Positions 7,506 to 17,120 of a DNA stretch of 64,000 nt are shown piece after piece (the first letter of the stretch is position 1; every line of letters starts with the position of its first letter). The notes below the pieces were generated by a model. The model ran no database searches. It was not told the DNA's origin and saw only the letters and a program-made list of their open reading frames with translations. This DNA comes from Mycolicibacterium diernhoferi (GTDB lineage Bacteria; Actinomycetota; Actinomycetes; Mycobacteriales; Mycobacteriaceae): NCBI RefSeq assembly GCF_019456655.1, contig NZ_CP080332.1, positions 2,728,001 to 2,792,000 on the forward strand, in the 5' to 3' direction. The translations under genes and the position numbers were made by a program.

Positions 7506-8381
7506 GAAGGTGTCGCACTTGTTCGGATCGCCGGTCTGGTAGCCGACGGTGAACCACTTCTGCCGTTGCTCGGATGACCCGTGCGTCCAGGACTCCGGGT
7601 TCACCCGGCCGGTGGCCTGCTTCTGGATGCGATCGTCACCGACGGAGGCCGCGGCCGACAGGGCGTCGGCGATGTCCTTGTCGCTCAACGGCTCCAGGAA
7701 CGGAACGCCGGTGCTCTCCTGCTTGGTGATGGCCGCGTAGTGCGCCCACACCCCGGCGTAGCAGTCGGCCTGCAGCTCGGTGCGCACCCCGCCACCCTTG
7801 GGGCCCTGCGGATCCTGCTGTGCGCGTCCGAGCACGCCGAGCAGGTTCTGTACGTGGTGGCCGAACTCGTGGGCGACGACGTACTCCTGGGCCAACGGCC
7901 CACCGCTGGAACCGAATTGGTCGCGTAGCAGATCGAAGAAGTCGGTGTCGAAGTAGGCGGTGCGGTCGGCCGGGCAGTAGAACGGACCCACCGCGCTGTC
8001 AGCCCGGCCGCAGCCGGTGTCCACCTGACCGGTGAACAACCGCACCTGCGGGCGCTGGTAGCCCTGCAGCTGCTGCGCCCATACGGCGTCGACCGAATTA
8101 CCGGTGGCGACCACCCGGCACTGCACGATCTCGTTGGCATCCGTGCCGGTCTTGCACTGGCTCAGATCGAAGCCGGGATCCGAATAGCCCTCGCTGGCAT
8201 AGTCGCCGCCTTGGGTCTGCGGCATCACGCTGCCCGGATCCACACCGAGGAACAGGGCCACCACGATGAGCAACAGGCCGCCGACCCCGCCGCCGACCGC
8301 GATCCGTCGTCCGCCTCCGCCGCGACCGCCGCTGCTCGACGTGGTGCTCGTGTCGATCTGCATACCCTCGTTGAAGGTCAT
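7488..8381 (-). CDS. membrane-anchored neutral zinc metallopeptidase (YpfJ family, Rv2575-like)
   Basis: The protein of about 297 residues has a Ser/Gly-rich N-terminal segment, one membrane helix (about residues 31-47), a Cys-containing extracellular part and the zinc site HEFGHHVQNLLG at residues 171-182 (HExxH). This is the layout of the YpfJ/neutral zinc metallopeptidase family. I chose the ATG at 8381 because it follows GGTGGGGACG; an upstream in-frame ATG at 8399 has no ribosome binding site. It is syntenic with M. tuberculosis Rv2575 near aspS. The substrate is unknown; it acts outside the cytoplasmic membrane. Confidence 0.82.
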   Translation of the reverse strand: MTFNEGMQIDTSTTSSSGGRGGGGRRIAVGGGVGGLLLIVVALFLGVDPGSVMPQTQGGDYASEGYSDPGFDLSQCKTGTDANEIVQCRVVATGNSVDAVWAQQLQGYQRPQVRLFTGQVDTGCGRADSAVGPFYCPADRTAYFDTDFFDLLRDQFGSSGGPLAQEYVVAHEFGHHVQNLLGVLGRAQQDPQGPKGGGVRTELQADCYAGVWAHYAAITKQESTGVPFLEPLSDKDIADALSAAASVGDDRIQKQATGRVNPESWTHGSSEQRQKWFTVGYQTGDPNKCDTFAPGAM

Positions 8382-8458
8382 CGTCCCCACCAACTCCATC
8401 TGTCGGGCACTGTCTGGCGGTTCAGCCGGGGTTCAGCTTTCCACACTACGATTCGGGC

Positions 8459-9934
8459 GTGGCTCCAGTCGCCGAACTGTCGACGATCGTGACGACGTCG
8501 CACGGCCGCCTCCGCGGCACCGCCGAGGGCGGGGTGCGGGTCTGGCGCGGCGTCGCCTACGCCGAGCAACCCGTCGGGGATCTGCGCTTCCGGGCGCCCC
8601 GGCCCTTGCAGGCCTGGACCGGGGTGCGCGATGCGACCGACCACGGTCCGCTGCCGCCGCAGGGCCGCTCCTTCGTGGGCGGCGGGCGGGACGACCCCAA
8701 GATGCGCGACGAGGCCTGCCTGACCGTCACCGTCTGGTCCCCGGACGTGTCCGGCTCGCTGCCGGTGATGGTGTGGATCCCCGGGGGTGCCTTCGTCTAC
8801 GGCGCGGGGCAGCTGCAGCTCTACAACGGCTCGCGGCTGGCCGCCAACGGCAACGTCGTCGTGGTCAACGTCACCTACCGGCTGGGGGTCTTCGGCGGGT
8901 TCGAACTCGGCGACCTCGGCGCCGGTTTCGACGACAACCTCTGCCTGCGCGACCAACTCGCCGCGCTGCGCTGGATCCGGGAGAACATCGCCGCGTTCGG
9001 CGGCGATCCGGAGCAGGTGACGGTGTTCGGGGAGTCGGCGGGGGCGACGTCGGTGCTGGCGCTGCTGGCCAGCCCGGCCGCCGAGGGCCTGTTCGGGCGG
9101 GCCATCGCGCAGAGCCCGGCATTGCCGCTGATCGCCGATCGGGAGACCCGGGCGCGTCAGTCCCGGGCGTTCCTGGCCGAACTCGGTGTCGAGGCCGACG
9201 AGGTCAGGGCGCTGCCGCAACGCCGGCTGCGCCGGGCGGCCGGCCAGATCCAGTTGGAGAGCGCGGCCCAGACCCCGGTGCTGGCCTACGGGCTGACCCA
9301 CGGCGTCGATCTGCTCCCGGAGCACCCGATCGACGCGGCGCGGTCGGGCCGGGTGGCGCCGGTCCCGTTGATCATCGGCACCAACAGTCACGAGGCGTCG
9401 ATGTTCGCGTGGGGAAAACCGCCGATGCTGCCCACCACCGCCGCCGGCGTGGACGGGTTCTTCGCCCGCGTCGCACCTGATGCCCGGGACCGGGTACTGG
9501 CCGCCTATCCCGGGTTTCCGCGCCGGAGCGCGCTGGTCGACTTCGGCTCCGACGCCATGTTCGGCGCACCCACCTGGGCGTTCATCGATGCCTACAGCGT
9601 CGACGCGCCCACCCACGTGTACCGCTTCGACCACACCACCTGGACGTTGAAGGCGCTGGGTCTGGGCGCGACGCACGGCAGCGAGATCGTGCACATCCAG
9701 CACAGCTACAGCTCGTACCTGGGGCGCAGGCTGCACCCGCTGGGCCGCCGCGTCCAACCCTCGGTGGGCAGGCGGATGCAGCGGACCTGGCTGGACTTCG
9801 CCACCGACGGCCGCAGCGTCTGGCCGCGCTATGACGCCGAGCACCGCCGCACCCTGGTGATCCGCTCGACCCGCGATGTCACCGTGCCGGACCCGGACGG
9901 CATCCGGCGCGCGGCCTGGGCGGGGGTGTACTGA
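8459..9934 (+). CDS. type B carboxylesterase
   Basis: The 491-residue alpha/beta hydrolase has the family signature VTVFGESAGATSVLALL with nucleophile S193, the oxyanion-hole segment VWIPGGAFVYGAG (about 105-117), GVAYAEQPVGDLRF near the N-terminus and a candidate catalytic His in GATHGSE. No signal peptide is evident, so it is probably cytoplasmic. It starts at GTG 8459 without a strong ribosome binding site, divergent from the metallopeptidase. It ends one base before the convergent SRPBCC gene. It hydrolyses carboxylic esters; the substrate is not predictable. Confidence 0.85.
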   Translation: MAPVAELSTIVTTSHGRLRGTAEGGVRVWRGVAYAEQPVGDLRFRAPRPLQAWTGVRDATDHGPLPPQGRSFVGGGRDDPKMRDEACLTVTVWSPDVSGSLPVMVWIPGGAFVYGAGQLQLYNGSRLAANGNVVVVNVTYRLGVFGGFELGDLGAGFDDNLCLRDQLAALRWIRENIAAFGGDPEQVTVFGESAGATSVLALLASPAAEGLFGRAIAQSPALPLIADRETRARQSRAFLAELGVEADEVRALPQRRLRRAAGQIQLESAAQTPVLAYGLTHGVDLLPEHPIDAARSGRVAPVPLIIGTNSHEASMFAWGKPPMLPTTAAGVDGFFARVAPDARDRVLAAYPGFPRRSALVDFGSDAMFGAPTWAFIDAYSVDAPTHVYRFDHTTWTLKALGLGATHGSEIVHIQHSYSSYLGRRLHPLGRRVQPSVGRRMQRTWLDFATDGRSVWPRYDAEHRRTLVIRSTRDVTVPDPDGIRRAAWAGVY

Positions 9935-9935
9935 G

Positions 9936-10427
9936 TCAGCGGTAACGCTGGTCGGTGTAGCGGCGCAGGTTGTGCAGGAAACGCTGGAACATCCACGCCA
10001 TCACCGGCTTGCCCACCCGCATGCCCAGCCGGGCGGCGCCGCCGCCCGGTTTCATCGCCATCACCCAGGTCAGGTGGCAGCCCTGCTCGGTGGGCACGAT
10101 CCAGTAGTCCTCGGCGAACGCCGCGATGCTGGTGGTCGACGCCTCGTTGAATCGAAAGGCCATGTGGCTGTGCGGCTCCCAGGCCAGGAACTCCTCGTCC
10201 CCGACGATGCCGCCGCGCATGTGCACAGTGCGGGTGGTGCCGACGTCATAGGGCTGCGGACTGGTCCAGGTCACCTTGGTGATGACGGCGGCCCACTGCG
10301 GCCAGGACTGCGCGTCGGAGAGCACCTCGAACAGCTGCTCGGGACTGATCGCCAACTCGACGGTGCTGACGAAGCGGAACGGGGCATCGGAGATGAAGTC
10401 CAGGTCCACGCGCTCGCAGGGGTACAT
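9936..10427 (-). CDS. SRPBCC/polyketide cyclase-like ligand-binding protein (Rv2574-like)
   Basis: The protein of about 163 residues has the START/SRPBCC pattern: [29 protein letters not shown], a run of beta strands, and the closing long helix [17 protein letters not shown]. Such proteins bind hydrophobic ligands. The ATG at 10427 is preferred because the conserved-looking sequence begins at [11 protein letters not shown]; the frame could extend to 10478. It is divergent from aspS, matching the M. tuberculosis order around Rv2574. Ligand and role are unknown. Confidence 0.7.
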   Translation of the reverse strand: MYPCERVDLDFISDAPFRFVSTVELAISPEQLFEVLSDAQSWPQWAAVITKVTWTSPQPYDVGTTRTVHMRGGIVGDEEFLAWEPHSHMAFRFNEASTTSIAAFAEDYWIVPTEQGCHLTWVMAMKPGGGAARLGMRVGKPVMAWMFQRFLHNLRRYTDQRYR

Positions 10428-10525
10428 GGTCGGCACCCGCCGACCATATATGCCGCCGCACCCTGCGGGTGGACCCACTCTCTAGACTGAACAATCGTCC
10501 CGACAGTTCTTCACGAGGAGTTTTT

Positions 10526-12301
10526 GTGCTGCGCACCCATGCCGCCGGTTCGTTGCGGTCCACCGACGCCGGTCAGACGGTGACCCTGGCGGGTTGGGTG
10601 GCGCGCCGGCGCGACCACGGTGGCGTCATCTTCATCGACCTGCGGGACTCCTCGGGCACCTCCCAGGTGGTGTTCCGCGATGCGGCCGTGCTGGAGCAGG
10701 CCCACCGGCTGCGCGCCGAGTTCTGCGTGGCGATCACCGGTGTCGTCGAGGTGCGCCCGGAGGGCAACGCCAACGCCGAGATCGCCACCGGCGAGATCGA
10801 GGTCAATGCCACCGAGCTGACCGTGCTGGGCGAGAGCGCACCCCTGCCGTTCCAGCTGGACGAGACCGCCGGCGAGGAAGCCCGGCTCAAGTACCGCTAC
10901 CTGGATCTGCGCCGCGAAGGGCCCGGCCACGCAATCCGGTTGCGCTCCAAGGTGAATGCGGCCGCCCGCGGGGTGCTCGCCGAGCACGACTTCGTGGAGA
11001 TCGAGACCCCGACGCTGACCCGGTCGACGCCCGAGGGCGCCCGCGACTTCCTGGTGCCCGCCCGGCTGCAGCCCGGCTCCTTCTACGCGCTGCCGCAGAG
11101 CCCGCAGCTGTTCAAGCAGCTGCTGATGGTCGCCGGCATGGAGCGCTACTACCAGATCGCCCGGTGCTACCGGGACGAGGACTTCCGCGCCGACCGCCAG
11201 CCCGAGTTCACCCAGCTCGACATGGAGATGAGCTTCGTCGACGCCGACGACGTCATCGCCATCTCGGAAGAGGTGCTCCGGGCCGTATGGTCGACGATCG
11301 GCTACGACCTCCCCACTCCGTTGCCGCGGATCAGCTACGCCGACGCGATGCGCCGGTTCGGTTCGGACAAGCCCGATCTGCGGTTCGGCGTGGAACTTGT
11401 GGAGTGCACCGAATACTTCTCCGACACCACCTTCCGGGTGTTCCAGGCGCCCTACGTCGGCGCCGTGGTGATGGCCGGCGGGGCGTCGCAGCCCCGGCGC
11501 ACGCTGGACGGTTGGCAGGAGTTCGCCAAGCAGCGTGGGCACAAGGGCCTGGCGTACGTGCTGGTCGGCGAGGACGGTGAGCTGAGCGGCCCGGTCGCCA
11601 AGAACCTCACCGATGCCGAGCGCGAGGGCCTGGCGGCGCACGTCGGCGCCGAGCCCGGTGACTGCATCTTCTTCTCGGCCGGATCGGTGAAGGCCGGCCG
11701 CGCCCTGCTCGGCGCGACCCGCATCGAGATCGCCAAGCGCCTGGATCTGATCGACCCGGCGGCGTGGGCGTTCACCTGGGTGGTGGACTGGCCGATGTTC
11801 GAGTCGGCCGAGGAGGCGACCGCCTCCGGTGACGTCGCGGTGGGCTCGGGCGCCTGGACCGCGATGCACCACGCGTTCACCTCGCCCAAGCCGGAGTCCG
11901 AGGCGACCTTCGACACCGACCCCGGCAGCGCGTTGTCCAACGCCTACGACATCGTCTGCAACGGCAACGAGATCGGCGGCGGGTCGATCCGTATCCATCG
12001 CGCCGATGTGCAGGAACGGGTGTTCGCGATGATGGGCATCGATCATGACGAGGCCCGGGACAAGTTCGGATTCCTGCTGGACGCCTTCAACTACGGTGCG
12101 CCGCCGCACGGCGGCATCGCCTTCGGCTGGGACCGGATCACCGCGCTGCTGGCCGGCGTCGACTCGATCCGTGAGGTCATCGCGTTCCCCAAGTCGGGTG
12201 GCGGCGTGGACCCGTTGACCGATGCGCCCGCGCCGATCACCGCGCAGCAGCGCAAGGAATCGGGAATAGACGCCAAGCCGGAAAAGCTGGACAAGGCATG
12301 A
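10526..12301 (+). CDS. aspS: aspartyl-tRNA synthetase (probably Asp/Asn non-discriminating)
   Basis: This 591-residue bacterial-type class II synthetase has an N-terminal OB-fold anticodon-binding domain (about 1-110), motif 2 ([25 protein letters not shown]), the bacterial GAD insertion domain (about 300-420) and motif 3 (GIAFGWDRI). It attaches aspartate to tRNA. In mycobacteria lacking AsnRS the enzyme also charges tRNA-Asn for GatCAB; that is family knowledge. The start is GTG at 10526, 5 bases after ACGAGGAG. A short coupled ORF and a Ddn-like gene follow. Confidence 0.97.
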   Translation: MLRTHAAGSLRSTDAGQTVTLAGWVARRRDHGGVIFIDLRDSSGTSQVVFRDAAVLEQAHRLRAEFCVAITGVVEVRPEGNANAEIATGEIEVNATELTVLGESAPLPFQLDETAGEEARLKYRYLDLRREGPGHAIRLRSKVNAAARGVLAEHDFVEIETPTLTRSTPEGARDFLVPARLQPGSFYALPQSPQLFKQLLMVAGMERYYQIARCYRDEDFRADRQPEFTQLDMEMSFVDADDVIAISEEVLRAVWSTIGYDLPTPLPRISYADAMRRFGSDKPDLRFGVELVECTEYFSDTTFRVFQAPYVGAVVMAGGASQPRRTLDGWQEFAKQRGHKGLAYVLVGEDGELSGPVAKNLTDAEREGLAAHVGAEPGDCIFFSAGSVKAGRALLGATRIEIAKRLDLIDPAAWAFTWVVDWPMFESAEEATASGDVAVGSGAWTAMHHAFTSPKPESEATFDTDPGSALSNAYDIVCNGNEIGGGSIRIHRADVQERVFAMMGIDHDEARDKFGFLLDAFNYGAPPHGGIAFGWDRITALLAGVDSIREVIAFPKSGGGVDPLTDAPAPITAQQRKESGIDAKPEKLDKA

Positions 12302-12366
12302 GCGAAGCTTGCGAGCGAATCATCGGACCTGAATGCGGCAGCCGAGCCTGCGAGGCAGTCGCATGA
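12298..12366 (+). CDS. possible 22-codon coupling ORF within a GAGCGAAGC-type intergenic repeat
   Basis: An ATG at 12298 overlaps the aspS stop (ATGA) and opens a 22-codon frame beginning [10 protein letters not shown], with three Cys. Its stop TGA (12364-12366) overlaps the ATGA start of the Ddn-like gene. Translating ribosomes could thus pass from aspS to the next gene. The sequence GAGCGAAGCTTGCGAGCGAA is of a kind often seen between mycobacterial genes, so the peptide may be incidental. The frame is seen directly; translation is inferred. Confidence 0.3.
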   Translation: MSEACERIIGPECGSRACEAVA

Positions 12367-12815
12367 CAGACGAACTCGACAAGGACAAGCTCGTCGCCGA
12401 CACCGCGGCGTTGGACGACTTCAACCGCGCCATCGTCGAGGAGTTCCGGGCCAACGCCGGAAAGGTCGGCGGACCCTTCGCGGGGGCGACCCTGGTGCTG
12501 CTGCACACCACCGGTGCCAAGTCGGGCAAGCCGCGGCTGTCGCCGCTGGCCTATCTGGAGATCGACGGCAAGGTGCTGATCGTCGGCTCCTACGCCGGGG
12601 CTCCGTCCAACCCGGCCTGGGTGCACAACCTGCGGGCGAACCCGAAGGCCCGCATCGAGGTGGGTACCGACAGCTACGAGGTCGTCGCCCGCGAACTGCC
12701 CGCAGATGAGCGCGATGCGACCTACCCGAAGATCATCGCGTTGGCGCCGGTGTTCGCCGAGTACCAGGCCAAGACGACGCGGGCGATCCCGTTGTTCGAA
12801 TTGACGCGCGCGTAG
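12363..12815 (+). CDS. deazaflavin (F420)-dependent nitroreductase family protein, Ddn-like
   Basis: This 150-residue split-barrel protein has TTGAKSGKPRLSPLAYLEIDGK (about 58-79), VGSYAGAPSNPAWVHNLRANP (about 84-104) and a C-terminal YPKIIALAPVFAEYQAKTTRAIPLFEL. These are conserved in the Ddn/DUF385 family, which binds F420 and reduces quinones or nitro compounds. The ATG at 12363 follows a GCGAGGCAG ribosome binding site and overlaps the short ORF stop. The in vivo substrate is unknown; membrane-quinone reduction is the usual proposal for the family. Confidence 0.85.
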   Translation: MTDELDKDKLVADTAALDDFNRAIVEEFRANAGKVGGPFAGATLVLLHTTGAKSGKPRLSPLAYLEIDGKVLIVGSYAGAPSNPAWVHNLRANPKARIEVGTDSYEVVARELPADERDATYPKIIALAPVFAEYQAKTTRAIPLFELTRA

Positions 12816-12875
12816 CAAACGCCCCTCCCGGGCGATCGGACTTCGCCTTATGCTGTGCGTTGGCTCTGCATTTCG

Positions 12876-12881
12876 TATGCT
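12876..12881 (+). promoter_or_regulatory. putative -10 element of the first condensation/WS-DGAT-like gene
   Basis: TATGCT lies in the 106-base gap before the GTG at 12922, inside GTATGCTCACC. Nearly the same block, GTATGCTGACC, occurs upstream of the paralogous gene (15613-15623), suggesting the two are expressed alike. No convincing -35 was found at standard spacing. Confidence 0.3.
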
Positions 12882-12921
12882 CACCCCGACTGACTGTGTT
12901 GGGGGAGATGCGGGGGAATCA

Positions 12922-14286
12922 GTGGCCGAACTCGTCGTGCGCGATCCGGCGCCGAACACCGTGGACTACATGGATCACGCATCCTACGTCGCGCTGCGGG
13001 CGCTGCGCCGCGGCCCGGTGGGGCAGTCGGTGTGGATCTACGAGCGCGGCGTCGACCTGGACGGTCTGCGCCGGTTCCAGCGCAACCTAAAACACACGTT
13101 GCTCGGCCGGCGCATCGAGCGGTCGCCACTTCCGTTCGGCCGGCATCGCTGGGTGGCCTGCGCCGGCCCGGACAGCATCGCCGTCGCCACCGGTGAACGG
13201 GCCCGCTCTCAGGTATGGGAGTGGGCCAACGAGCGGGCCAGGATCCCGGTCGACCCGGAGGACGGTCCGCCATGGCATCTGGCGGTGCAACCGCTGATCG
13301 GTGGGGGATCGGCGGTGTCACTGGTGTTCTCGCACACCATCGCCGACGGGGCCGCCTCCACGCTGTCGATCGTGTCCGCCGTGGAGGGCCGGAAATGGAA
13401 CCTCGGCTATCCGGCGCCGGGTTCGCGGACCTTCGGCAAAGCGCTGCGTGAAGATCTGCTGTCCACGCTGCGATCGCTGCCCGCAATCCCGTCATCGGTG
13501 GTCGGTACCGTGCGCCTGCAGCGCCGGCAGGCGGCCGAAACCCCCAGGACCGGGAAGGCCGGTGTGCCGGCACCGGCGGCGTCGTCGGGATCGAAGGAAC
13601 CGGTCACCGTGCCGATGGTGGCCGCGAGCGTCGACGTGGCGAGCTTCGATGCCAAGGTCGCCGAACTCGGCGGCACCCGCAACGCGTTCGTCGCCGCGCT
13701 GGCGGCCCGGCTCGGCCACGCCCTGGACCGGATCGACACCGACGGGAACGTGATGCTGACGTTCCCGGTCAGTGAACGCACCGAGGGTGATACCCGCGGC
13801 AACGCGCTGAACGTCATCACGGTGACGGTGGACCCCGAGACCGTGCTGACCGATCTCGCCGTGCTGCGAAAGGCGGTCAAGGATGCGCTGGTCCAGATGC
13901 AGGCCACCCGGGACGCCATGATGGCGCCGCTGCCGTTGATTCCGTTCGTGCCGAAATCGCTGATGGCCGCCGTCGAGAAGGCGGTGCTGCAGCAGGGGCA
14001 GCCGATCGGGTGCTCGAACGCCGGGGACATGCCGCCGGCCCTGAGCCGGATCGACGGTACCGAAGCGGACTTCTTCATCGGCCGGATGATCGAGAACGGC
14101 GTCACCGAGGACGCTTTCGCCCGCCGCGGTGGGCATCTGGCGCTCGGCGTCACGATCGCAGGTGGCACCGTCGCCATCAGCATCGCGTCCTGGAAGGTCG
14201 GCGGACCGAACTCGGCGTCGGCCCTGGCCGACGCCGTCGGAAAGGCCTTCGCCGACTTCGGGCTGCCGCCGACGATCGAGTGGTGA
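12922..14286 (+). CDS. condensation/WS-DGAT-like acyltransferase-fold protein (paralog 1)
   Basis: The protein of about 454 residues has an N-terminal block NTVDYMDHASYVALRALRRGP and VWIYERGVDLDGLRRFQRNL and the acyltransferase motif HxxxDG as FSHTIADG near residue 136. A second block includes TRGNALNVITVTVD and the C-terminal IGCSNAGDMPP. This resembles condensation-domain and wax ester synthase/DGAT proteins, which transfer acyl groups. I chose the GTG at 12922 for its GGGGGAATCA ribosome binding site; an ATG at 12850 is in frame. A clear paralog lies beyond the thiolase at 15720. Acceptor and acyl donor are unknown. Confidence 0.65.
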   Translation: MAELVVRDPAPNTVDYMDHASYVALRALRRGPVGQSVWIYERGVDLDGLRRFQRNLKHTLLGRRIERSPLPFGRHRWVACAGPDSIAVATGERARSQVWEWANERARIPVDPEDGPPWHLAVQPLIGGGSAVSLVFSHTIADGAASTLSIVSAVEGRKWNLGYPAPGSRTFGKALREDLLSTLRSLPAIPSSVVGTVRLQRRQAAETPRTGKAGVPAPAASSGSKEPVTVPMVAASVDVASFDAKVAELGGTRNAFVAALAARLGHALDRIDTDGNVMLTFPVSERTEGDTRGNALNVITVTVDPETVLTDLAVLRKAVKDALVQMQATRDAMMAPLPLIPFVPKSLMAAVEKAVLQQGQPIGCSNAGDMPPALSRIDGTEADFFIGRMIENGVTEDAFARRGGHLALGVTIAGGTVAISIASWKVGGPNSASALADAVGKAFADFGLPPTIEW

Positions 14287-14288
14287 GG

Positions 14289-15488
14289 CTATAACCGCTC
14301 GATGATGGTGGCGTTGGCCATGCCGCCGCCCTCACACATGGTCTGCAGGCCGTACCGGGCGCCGCGCTGCTGCAGCGCGTTGACCAGGGTGGTCATGATC
14401 CGGGCCCCGCTGGCGCCCAGCGGGTGCCCGATCGCGATGGCGCCGCCGTTGACGTTCACCCTTTGGAGTAAGGCCGAGTCAGATCGTCCGCCCATTTCGG
14501 CCGCCCAACTCAACACCACCGGGGCGAAGGCCTCGTTCACCTCGAAGAGATCGATGTCGTCCAGGCTCAGCCCGGCGCGCCGCAACACCTTCTCGGTGGC
14601 CGGGATGACACCGGTCAGCATGTAGAGCGGGTCGGAGCCCACCACGGCGGTGGTGTGGATGCGCGCCAGCGGGGTGAGTCCGAGCGTGCGTGCGGTCGCC
14701 CCGCTGGTGATCATCACCGCGGCGCTGCCGTCGGACAGCGGCGACGAGTTGCCCGGGGTGACCTCCCAGTTGATCTGCGGGAACCGGGCGGCGTAGGCCT
14801 CGTTGTAGAACGCCGGGCGCAGCCCGGCGAGGGTGTCGACCGACGTGCCGGGACGGATGATCTCGTCGGTGTTCAACCCGGCGATGGGGGCCAGTTCGGT
14901 GTCGAACAGGCCGTCCTTGGTGGCGGCGGCCGCCTTCTCGTGGCTGCCCGCCGAGAATTCGTCGAGTTGGGCGCGCGACAGATTCCACTTCGCCGCGATG
15001 AGCTCGGCACTGATGCCCTGGGGGACAAGGCCTTCGGAGTAGCGGGCGGTCATGTCCCGGCCGAACGGGTCACTGCCGGGCAGTACCGAGGAGCCCATCG
15101 GCACCCGCGACATCGATTCGACGCCGGCGGCGATCACGATGTCGTAGGCGCCGGCCTGCACACCCTGGGCGGCGAAGCTGATGGCCTGCTGGCTGCTGCC
15201 GCACTGGCGGTCCACGGTGGTACCGGGAACCGATTCCGGGAATCCGGCGCCGAGCAGCGCGTTGCGGGCGATGTTCACCGCTTGATCACCGACCTGGGTG
15301 ACGGCGCCGGCGATGACGTCGTCGACCAGGGCGGGGTCGACGCCGGTGCGGGCGATCAGCTCGCGGAGGCTGTGTGCCAGCAGATCGGCGGGCAACACCT
15401 CGTGCAGGCCGCCGCCCGGCTTACCCTTGCCGACCGGTGTGCGCACGGCGCCGACGATGACCGCATCGCGGTCCGAGAATCCTGACAT
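14289..15488 (-). CDS. acetyl-CoA acetyltransferase / thiolase family protein (FadA-like)
   Basis: This 399-residue thiolase carries the nucleophile C96 in VDRQCGSSQQ, FEVNEAFAP, H355 in AIGHPLGASG and the second catalytic C385 in CEGGGMANA. All active-site residues are present, so it should cleave 3-ketoacyl-CoA or condense acetyl-CoA. It lies on the opposite strand between two acyltransferase-fold paralogs, 2 bases from the end of the first. It may supply or use acyl-CoA in the same lipid process, but the opposite orientation weakens that link. Confidence 0.92.
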   Translation of the reverse strand: MSGFSDRDAVIVGAVRTPVGKGKPGGGLHEVLPADLLAHSLRELIARTGVDPALVDDVIAGAVTQVGDQAVNIARNALLGAGFPESVPGTTVDRQCGSSQQAISFAAQGVQAGAYDIVIAAGVESMSRVPMGSSVLPGSDPFGRDMTARYSEGLVPQGISAELIAAKWNLSRAQLDEFSAGSHEKAAAATKDGLFDTELAPIAGLNTDEIIRPGTSVDTLAGLRPAFYNEAYAARFPQINWEVTPGNSSPLSDGSAAVMITSGATARTLGLTPLARIHTTAVVGSDPLYMLTGVIPATEKVLRRAGLSLDDIDLFEVNEAFAPVVLSWAAEMGGRSDSALLQRVNVNGGAIAIGHPLGASGARIMTTLVNALQQRGARYGLQTMCEGGGMANATIIERL

Positions 15489-15613
15489 GTGTCCTCCTGA
15501 ACCAGAGTCTGGGTATCGCTATAACAACCCAGCTGTCGCGGAGATTCCGGTCGGATCACCCGCGGGCTTTTGGACCGAAGATATTGACTATCCTGTTAAA
15601 ATCTGCTGGCGGG

Positions 15614-15619
15614 TATGCT
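15614..15619 (+). promoter_or_regulatory. putative -10 element of the second condensation/WS-DGAT-like gene
   Basis: TATGCT within GGCGGGTATGCTGACC lies 100 bases before the ATG at 15720, in the 231-base gap after the divergent thioesterolytic thiolase gene. It matches the block upstream of the paralog at 12876. TTGACT at 15584-15589 is too far (24 bases) for a normal -35. The rest of the gap shows nothing I can name. Confidence 0.3.
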
Positions 15620-15719
15620 GACCGACGTAATTCAGTAGACCCGTAGCAAAGTCGACTGCGTGCAGGGGGGCCCGTACGCGCCGGCCGAGTCATCGCGGCA
15701 CGGAAAGGGCCCCCGATAC

Positions 15720-17063
15720 ATGAGCGACGCCGCCGACAACACGCTGGCCTATATGGACCAAGGCTCGTACCTGGGGCTGCGTGCCCTGGGCCGGGGACCG
15801 GTGATCCAGTACGTGTGGATCTACGAGCGTGGGGTCGACATGGACGGCCTGCGACGATTTCACCGCAATCTGTCCGGCGGGCTGCTCGGCAGACTCGTCG
15901 AACGATCCTCCATCCCGTTCGGGCGGCACCACTGGGTCCGGTCCGGTGAGCCGACCGGAATCGACATCTCCGCCGTCGAGCGCCGCCGCGACGAGATGTG
16001 GGACTTCGTCGACGAGCGCGCCAACGTGCCCGTCGATCCCGAGTTCGGGCCGCCGTGGCACGTCGGGGTGCAGCCCCTCGTCGAGGGCGGCGCGGTCGTC
16101 ACCCTGGTGGTGTCGCACACCGTGGCCGACGCCGGTGCCCTGATTGAATCCATCATCGGTGCCGTCGACGGCACCGACCGCAACCTCGGCTATCCGGCTC
16201 GCGGATCGCGCACCCGCCGGCAGGCGCTGCGCGAGGACACCCGCACCACGCTGCGGGCGCTGGGCGAGGTTCCCGCCGCCGTGATCGGCGCGGCCCGCAT
16301 CGCCCGCGAGCAGTCCGGGGACCTGTCCGAGTCGGCGAAGGCCGCCGCGCCCGCCTCGGCCGTCCGGCACCCGCAGCGCCCGGTCAACCTGCCCACCGTC
16401 GCGGTGCGCGTGGACGAGGCCGAATGGGATGCCCGGGCCAAAGCCCTCGGCGGATCCAGCAATGCCCTGCTCGCCGGGATCGCCGCCCGCATCGGCGTCA
16501 TCGTCGGCAGGGTGGACGCCGACGGCAAGGCGATGCTCTCGCTCCCGGTCAGCGAGCGGGTCGCCGACGACACCCGGGGCAACGCGCTGAACACCATCAC
16601 CGTCATGGCGGACGGGCATACCTCGCCGGGCGATCTGAGCCCCATCCGGGCGGACATCAAGTCGGCGCTCATCGAGTGCGCCGACAAGCGCGAACGGCTG
16701 CTGGCGCCGTTGCCGCTGGCGCCCTACACACCGAGATTCCTGCTGCGCCGGCTGGAGAAACTGGTTCTCAAGGTCGGCAAGCCGATCGGCTCGTCCAACT
16801 CCGGCCCGCTGCCCGAGCAGGTGAACCGCCCGGACGGCACGCCCGCGGACCTCTTCTTCGCCACCTCCCCGGAGCCCGGACTCACCGCCGGTGACCTGGA
16901 GCGGATGGGCGGCCGCATGCTGCTGGCCGCCGGCTCCGTCGGCGGCGCCGTCTGCATCTCGGTCGCGTCCTGGGAACCCGGAGCGCCGAATACCAAAGAC
17001 GCCCTTATGCAATCGGTCAAGGAAGCCTTCTATGATTTCGAGCTCAACGCCGTGATGGAGTAG
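15720..17063 (+). CDS. condensation/WS-DGAT-like acyltransferase-fold protein (paralog 2, HxxxDA motif)
   Basis: This 447-residue protein is clearly related along its length to the one at 12922: NTLAYMDQGSYLGLRALGRGP, VWIYERGVDMDGLRRFHRNL, TRGNALNTITVMAD and IGSSNSGPLPEQ. The catalytic-type motif reads SHTVADAGAL, so the Gly of HxxxDG is Ala here. The His and Asp are kept, so activity is possible but altered. The ATG at 15720 follows GGAAAGGG. The two genes probably arose by duplication and now flank a thiolase. Role unknown; lipid acyl transfer is the best guess. Confidence 0.63.
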   Translation: MSDAADNTLAYMDQGSYLGLRALGRGPVIQYVWIYERGVDMDGLRRFHRNLSGGLLGRLVERSSIPFGRHHWVRSGEPTGIDISAVERRRDEMWDFVDERANVPVDPEFGPPWHVGVQPLVEGGAVVTLVVSHTVADAGALIESIIGAVDGTDRNLGYPARGSRTRRQALREDTRTTLRALGEVPAAVIGAARIAREQSGDLSESAKAAAPASAVRHPQRPVNLPTVAVRVDEAEWDARAKALGGSSNALLAGIAARIGVIVGRVDADGKAMLSLPVSERVADDTRGNALNTITVMADGHTSPGDLSPIRADIKSALIECADKRERLLAPLPLAPYTPRFLLRRLEKLVLKVGKPIGSSNSGPLPEQVNRPDGTPADLFFATSPEPGLTAGDLERMGGRMLLAAGSVGGAVCISVASWEPGAPNTKDALMQSVKEAFYDFELNAVME

Positions 17064-17120
17064 CGCCGCCCGACGCGTGCGCGATGCGATCCCGAGCGAC
17101 CTGTGATGGGATCGGACGCT

